Positions 36,571 through 39,886 of a stretch of 39,886 bases of DNA are shown piece after piece. The stretch is from Tissierellia bacterium. Its GTDB lineage: Bacteria; Bacillota; Clostridia; Tissierellales; Peptoniphilaceae. How positions within the stretch are numbered: the first letter of the stretch is position 1; each line of letters starts with the position of its first letter. The stretch is from NCBI GenBank assembly GCA_030537765.1, contig JAUNVH010000014.1, forward strand, positions 1 to 39,886, in the 5' to 3' direction. The notes under the pieces were generated by a model. That model made no database searches and was not told the origin of the DNA. It was given only the letters and a program-made list of their open reading frames with translations. A program made the translations under genes and the position numbers.

Positions 36571-36576
36571 ATTGAT

Positions 36577-36606
36577 ATTATATAGCCTTAGTCTTTAAAT
36601 TGTCAA
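36577..36606 (-). promoter_or_regulatory. Promoter of the T-box leader and asnS-leuS
   Basis: Perfect TTGACA (36601-36606), 18-base spacer and perfect TATAAT (36577-36582). Transcription would start near 36570, directly before the stem I region. Confidence 0.8.
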
Positions 36607-36625
36607 GCTTTAAGGCTTAAAACTT
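36605..36625 (-). terminator. Weak hairpin after the 56-residue membrane protein gene
   Basis: An A+T-rich 8-bp stem with one G-U pair on minus (AAGTTTTA with TAAAGCTT, 5-nt loop) overlaps the -35 of the asnS promoter. It has no T-run, so function is doubtful. Confidence 0.3.
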
Positions 36626-36634
36626 AGTATTAGT

Positions 36635-36805
36635 TTATCTTCCATCTCTGTTTTTTTGTATAAATCCTGCTATAATCAAAATTATCGCAATTAATGGAAG
36701 ACCCCAGCTAAATAAAACACTAAGTGTTTTCATAAATAATTTTAATAAAATATATGCTACTAATATACCAAGTCCCAATTTTGTCAAGCTATTTAAATTA
36801 TCCAT
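36635..36805 (-). CDS. Small membrane protein, 56 residues, unknown function
   Basis: A short gene with an ATG at 36805, AGGAAGG eight bases upstream, and a TAA at 36635-36637. The product begins MDNLNSLTKLGLG. It has two hydrophobic segments, about residues 11-24 (LGILVAYILLKLF) and 29-49 (SVLFSWGLPLIAIILIIAGFI), and a basic tail KNRDGR. It begins four bases after the rarA stop, so it is very likely co-transcribed. I do not recognise a family. The tight spacing, correct ribosome binding site and coherent two-helix layout support a real gene despite its size. Confidence 0.72.
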   Translation of the reverse strand: MDNLNSLTKLGLGILVAYILLKLFMKTLSVLFSWGLPLIAIILIIAGFIQKNRDGR

Positions 36806-36809
36806 TTTA

Positions 36810-38111
36810 TCAACCTTCCTTCAATTTATTTTTCTTCTCATCTAGTTTATGATTTAATTTAGCTTCTTCGCCTAAATATTTTGGCTCATAAAATTTTTCA
36901 TCAATTCCTAGATAATCTTGTTCAACATAAGCATTCTGATAATTATGAGGATATAAATAATTTGGCGAATCCTTATTTATATTTATATTTCTCAAATGCT
37001 TAGGCACTTCCAAAGTTCTCTTCTCTTTAACTCTCGCCACAGCCTTATTGATAGCACTATATGCCGAATTGCTTTTTTCTGAAAGAGAAAGATAGATTGT
37101 AGCCATTGCAAGTGGGATTCTTGCCTCTGGCATACCAACAAAGTTCACTGCATTGAAGCAATTATTTGCGATAGTCATAGCTTCTGGATTTGCAAGTCCA
37201 ATATCTTCAGATGCCGATATTATAATACGCCTTGCTATAAATTTTGGATCTTCACCAGCTTCTAACATTGTCGCAAGCCAATACAGTGCAGCATCGGGGT
37301 CTGAGCCCCTTATACTTTTTATAAATGCAGAAATTATATTATAATGAAATTCTCCTTTTTTATCGTATCTAAAATCATTAAATTCAGTCACATCTGAAAT
37401 GTCTGAATTAGTTATTAAAATCTCTGATTGATTTTTCGATGATAATACCAAAAGCTCCAATGCATTTAAAATCTTTCTAGCATCGCCTTCGCTTTTATTT
37501 AAAAGATGTTCCCTAGCTTTAGTCTCAAATTTTATATTAAAAGATCCCAAGCCCTTATCTTCGTCTTCTAAAACTCTATCGATTAAAATATCTAAATCGC
37601 TGCTTTCAAGTTCTTTAAACTCCATTATAGCGGCTCTAGATAGCAAGGCCTTATTTACTTCAAATAGAGGGTTTTCAGTAGTTGCACCTATTAGAATAAT
37701 AACTCCTCTTTCCACATGAGGCAAAAGCGCATCTTGCTGCGATTTATTAAAACGATGTATCTCATCTATAAATAGGATGGTTTTTCTATTATACATCTTT
37801 AAATTATCTTTTGCGATGTCTATTATCTGTCTTAATTCTTTTATCCCTGCAGTTACAGCCGAAAGGGTCACAAAATCATTATCAGTAGTTTTTGCTATAA
37901 TATTTGCCAAAGTTGTTTTTCCCGTGCCGGGAGGTCCATAAAAAATCATAGATTTTAATCTATCGGCAGATATTAGACGATTTAAAATTTTGCCCTCACC
38001 TACTATATGCTTTTGCCCGATAAATTCTTCCAAGCTATTAGGTCTAAATCTTTCAGCTAGTGGAGCGTTTTTTTCTAAATTGTTTTCCATATTCATTGTA
38101 AATAAATCCAT
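36810..38111 (-). CDS. rarA: Replication-associated recombination protein A (RarA/MgsA AAA ATPase)
   Basis: RarA acts at stalled replication forks and is related to clamp-loader subunits and eukaryotic WRNIP1. Using ATG 38111 it has 433 residues. It opens PLAERFRPNSLEEFIGQKHIVG, then Walker A GPPGTGKT (59-66) and Walker B with LFIDEIHRFNKSQQD (about 113-127). Sensor 1 GATTENP and a C-terminal RarA tetramerisation region (RGSDPDAALYWLATMLEAGED) follow. A GTG at 38120 is in frame, but AGGTGA at 38117-38122 is the ribosome binding site for ATG 38111. A hairpin stands between nrdR and this gene. Confidence 0.95.
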   Translation of the reverse strand: MDLFTMNMENNLEKNAPLAERFRPNSLEEFIGQKHIVGEGKILNRLISADRLKSMIFYGPPGTGKTTLANIIAKTTDNDFVTLSAVTAGIKELRQIIDIAKDNLKMYNRKTILFIDEIHRFNKSQQDALLPHVERGVIILIGATTENPLFEVNKALLSRAAIMEFKELESSDLDILIDRVLEDEDKGLGSFNIKFETKAREHLLNKSEGDARKILNALELLVLSSKNQSEILITNSDISDVTEFNDFRYDKKGEFHYNIISAFIKSIRGSDPDAALYWLATMLEAGEDPKFIARRIIISASEDIGLANPEAMTIANNCFNAVNFVGMPEARIPLAMATIYLSLSEKSNSAYSAINKAVARVKEKRTLEVPKHLRNININKDSPNYLYPHNYQNAYVEQDYLGIDEKFYEPKYLGEEAKLNHKLDEKKNKLKEG

Positions 38112-38131
38112 TAATATCACCTAAAAATTTG

Positions 38132-38151
38132 AGAGAAGTTTTCACTTCTCT
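38132..38151 (-). terminator. Hairpin with GAAA loop between nrdR and rarA
   Basis: On minus a perfect 8-bp stem AGAGAAGT/ACTTCTCT closed by a GAAA tetraloop is followed by CAAATTTTT, directly before the rarA ribosome binding site. It begins within the last codons of nrdR. It may be a partial terminator or an mRNA-stability element. Confidence 0.6.
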
Positions 38152-38606
38152 TCATTATTATTTATTATCTTTTTCAATTCGTCCATAAAGGAATTCAAAT
38201 CTTTAAACTGTCTATATACAGATGCAAATCTCACATATGAAACTTCATCAATTTCTTTTAACTCTTTCATTACTTGTTCGCCAATAAAAGTAGAATCAAT
38301 TTCTTTTTCTAAAGAATTGTAGATGCTCTTTTCTATATTGTCAACAGATTCTTCAATGCGCTGCATCGATACAGGCCGTTTTTCGCATGCTCTAATCATT
38401 CCATTTAAAATCTTATTTCTGTCGTAAGCCTGCCGATTACCATCTTTTTTTATTACCATAATAGGAACTTTTTCAATTCTTTCATAAGTTGTAAAACGCT
38501 TTTTACATTCTTCGCATTCGCGTCTTCGTCTTATTGTTTGACCTTCATCTGTAGGTCTGGAATCTACGACTTTAGAGTCTTCGAAACCACAATAGGGACA
38601 TTTCAT
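38142..38606 (-). CDS. nrdR: Transcriptional repressor NrdR
   Basis: NrdR represses ribonucleotide reductase genes in response to the ATP/dATP balance. With the start at ATG 38606 it has 154 residues, the family length. The zinc ribbon starts at once: [18 protein letters not shown] with Cys3 and Cys6, then [18 protein letters not shown] with Cys31 and Cys34. The ATP-cone domain fills about 47-140 ([33 protein letters not shown]). An upstream in-frame start at 38657 would add non-conserved residues across the hairpin; GGTGA near 38611-38616 fits ATG 38606. No nrd gene lies in the window. Confidence 0.95.
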   Translation of the reverse strand: MKCPYCGFEDSKVVDSRPTDEGQTIRRRRECEECKKRFTTYERIEKVPIMVIKKDGNRQAYDRNKILNGMIRACEKRPVSMQRIEESVDNIEKSIYNSLEKEIDSTFIGEQVMKELKEIDEVSYVRFASVYRQFKDLNSFMDELKKIINNNEEK

Positions 38607-38630
38607 CAAATCACCGCCTATGTAATATAA

Positions 38631-38653
38631 GCACCCATTATTTAAATGAGTGC
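38631..38653 (-). terminator. Terminator-like hairpin between ftsZ and nrdR
   Basis: A 9-bp stem with one G-U pair on minus (GCACTCATT with AATGGGTGC, 5-nt loop) is followed by TTATATTA. It starts 14 bases after the ftsZ stop and ends about 15 bases before the nrdR ribosome binding site. The weak T-run suggests partial termination. Confidence 0.55.
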
Positions 38654-38666
38654 TCAATTTAGTTAA

Positions 38667-39737
38667 TTATGATCTACCTTTTAGAAATCCAGGAATATTT
38701 AATTCGTTAGGATCAATTGGCGCTTTTTCTTGGCCTTCTTTTTTTGATTCATCACTGTCTTTTTTAACTGTTTTTTTGCCATTTAATTCTCCAAATCCAG
38801 TTGCAATTACAGTTATTTTTACTTCGTTATCCATTGAATCGTCAATTCCGGCACCAAATATTATATTAGCTTCTTCTGAAACTGCTGAACGAACCAAGTC
38901 TGCCGCTTCGTTAATTTCAAATATACCTAAGTCGGAACCACCAGTTATATTTATCAATACAGATTCTGCTCCTTCAATTGAAGTTTCTAAGAGAGGACTC
39001 TTAATAGCCATTCTTGCAGCTTCTGTTGCTCTTTCGTCGCCCGCAGCAATACCAATACCCATATGAGCAATGCCCTTATCGGCCATGATAGTAGTAACGT
39101 CTGCAAAGTCTAGATTTATCATATTTGGAACGCTGATTAAATCGGATATACCAGTAATACCTTGTTTCAATACTTCGTCAGCCATTTCAAAAGCTTGTGA
39201 TACTGTAGTCTTTTTATCTGCAATTTGTAAAAGTCTGTCATTTGGAATTGTTACTAATGTATCTACTTTTCCAAGTAATAGTTCAACGCCATTTTCTGCT
39301 TGAACTCTTCTCTTTTGGCCTTCAAAAGTGAAAGGCTTTGTCACAATTCCCACAGTTAAAACATTCATACCTTTTGCAATATCAGCTATAACGGGAGCCG
39401 CTCCTGTTCCAGTGCCTCCGCCCATACCAGCTGCAATAAAGACCATGTCGGTGCCTTCCAATGCTTTTTGAATTTCATCTGCGCTCTCTTCAGCAGACTG
39501 TTTTCCAATCTCGGGATTAGCTCCTGCTCCAAGACCTTTGGTAATCTTCTCGCCAATTTGCAATTTATTTTCTGCTAAAGATGTGCTCAAAGCTTGTTTA
39601 TCAGTATTGACAGAAATAAATTCAACACCTTTTACTCCCGCACTAATCATTCTATTGACGGCATTGTTTCCGCCTCCGCCAACACCAATGACTTTAATCT
39701 TCGCAAAATCTTCTTGCGCCATTTCAAAATCTAACAT
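38667..39737 (-). CDS. ftsZ: Cell division protein FtsZ
   Basis: FtsZ is the tubulin-like GTPase that forms the division ring. The 356 residues contain the N-terminal [13 protein letters not shown] (18-30), the GTP-binding signature GGGTGTG (106-112), the T7-loop region [10 protein letters not shown], a short variable Lys/Glu/Asp-rich linker and the conserved C-terminal peptide [12 protein letters not shown]. That peptide recruits FtsA, SepF and related partners. The length is near the usual 350-400, with a short linker. The ATG at 39737 has AAGGAGGA upstream. It appears to begin its own transcription unit, with no ftsA directly upstream in the visible 149 bases. Confidence 0.98.
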   Translation of the reverse strand: MLDFEMAQEDFAKIKVIGVGGGGNNAVNRMISAGVKGVEFISVNTDKQALSTSLAENKLQIGEKITKGLGAGANPEIGKQSAEESADEIQKALEGTDMVFIAAGMGGGTGTGAAPVIADIAKGMNVLTVGIVTKPFTFEGQKRRVQAENGVELLLGKVDTLVTIPNDRLLQIADKKTTVSQAFEMADEVLKQGITGISDLISVPNMINLDFADVTTIMADKGIAHMGIGIAAGDERATEAARMAIKSPLLETSIEGAESVLINITGGSDLGIFEINEAADLVRSAVSEEANIIFGAGIDDSMDNEVKITVIATGFGELNGKKTVKKDSDESKKEGQEKAPIDPNELNIPGFLKGRS

Positions 39738-39752
39738 AAATATCCTCCTTCG

Positions 39753-39768
39753 TTAATATGCATATTAA
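39753..39768. repeat. Perfect 16-bp palindrome in the ftsZ leader
   Basis: TTAATATGCATATTAA is its own reverse complement and lies directly upstream of the ftsZ ribosome binding site. It could be a protein-binding operator or an RNA hairpin with no loop; the first is more plausible. No regulator can be named. Confidence 0.55.
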
Positions 39769-39771
39769 TTA

Positions 39772-39797
39772 AATGGAAAATACGTCTACTTTCCATT
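39772..39797 (-). repeat. Hairpin-forming inverted repeat in the ftsZ 5' leader
   Basis: AATGGAAA (39772-39779) pairs with TTTCCATT (39790-39797) around a 10-nt loop. It is inside the predicted leader transcript and has no adjacent T-run on minus, so it is unlikely to be a terminator. Confidence 0.5.
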
Positions 39798-39827
39798 GAT
39801 ACTGCCTAATCATTTCTATATATGATA

Positions 39828-39856
39828 ATTTTATACTTTAATTAGACAATAGTCAA
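39828..39856 (-). promoter_or_regulatory. Promoter of ftsZ
   Basis: TTGACT (39851-39856), 17-base spacer, TAAAAT (39828-39833). The leader to the ATG at 39737 would be about 85 bases and holds both the hairpin and the palindrome described separately. Confidence 0.6.
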
Positions 39857-39886
39857 CATCTAATTGATTAATCAGTAACTAAAATG

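Noticed and set aside
38650..39066. A 138-codon plus-strand frame across ftsZ
   Set aside because: Antisense shadow of ftsZ, with no supporting signal.

Overview
The window is an AT-rich stretch (roughly 30% G+C by eye) from a low-G+C Gram-positive chromosome. The housekeeping genes, the AGGAGG-type ribosome binding sites, the T-box leader, the YloU/FakA/RecG neighbourhood and the FtsZ sequence all point to an anaerobic Firmicute. Class Tissierellia (a Peptoniphilaceae-like organism) is my best guess, inferred from family resemblance and not proven. Most genes lie on the minus strand. Coding density is high, and no tRNA or rRNA genes, insertion sequences, phage genes or CRISPR arrays were seen. 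No stretch longer than 300 bases lacks a gene or a T-box leader.

Layout, left to right. Positions 1-4106 (minus): asp23/yloU, fakA and recG (C-terminus cut by the window edge). Position 4233: rpsT on plus, with its own promoter and terminator. 4527-7896 (minus): comEC overlapping holA. 7954-9150 (plus): a free-standing alanyl-tRNA editing protein. 9191-17199 (minus): a tight six-gene run of PfkB-like protein, SbcD-like nuclease (YhaO), SbcC-like ATPase (YhaN), COG1768-type phosphoesterase, CYTH protein and PEP synthase. 17217-18676: a MATE transporter. 18721-21575: an unknown 197-residue protein, YbaK and phosphoglucomutase. 21713-24716: a zinc ABC importer (znuA-znuC-znuB) divergent from a Fur/Zur-type repressor, with a 7-1-7 operator-like palindrome between them. 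24723-27571: a DUF3160 lipoprotein and a membrane-anchored partner. 27743-29836 (plus): a large zinc-ribbon/acidic/multi-TM protein. 29841-32467: a copper ATPase with a fused C-terminal CopZ domain. 32501-36606: an asnS-leuS operon under a T-box with an Asn specifier. 36635-39856: ftsZ, nrdR, rarA and a 56-residue membrane protein.

Functionally this is a core-genome region: envelope and lipid (FakA, Asp23), DNA maintenance (RecG, HolA, RarA, YhaNO), division (FtsZ), translation and its quality control (LeuRS, AsnRS, S20, AlaX-type, YbaK), metal homeostasis (Znu/Zur, CopA) and central carbon metabolism (PpsA, PgcA). No clearly new defence or mobile system is visible. The most interesting signals are: an internal ribosome binding site and ATG inside copA that would make a free 68-residue CopZ; a PfkB-family protein that has lost its catalytic motifs and heads the YhaNO operon; an Asn T-box that appears to govern leuS as well; the zinc operator; a perfect 16-bp palindrome just upstream of the ftsZ ribosome binding site; and the zinc-ribbon protein, whose acidic linker repeats a short hydrophobic-basic motif.

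Promoter and terminator calls were made by eye from consensus and hairpin matching. Several start codons were moved to the position that best fits the ribosome binding site; TTG starts are common here.
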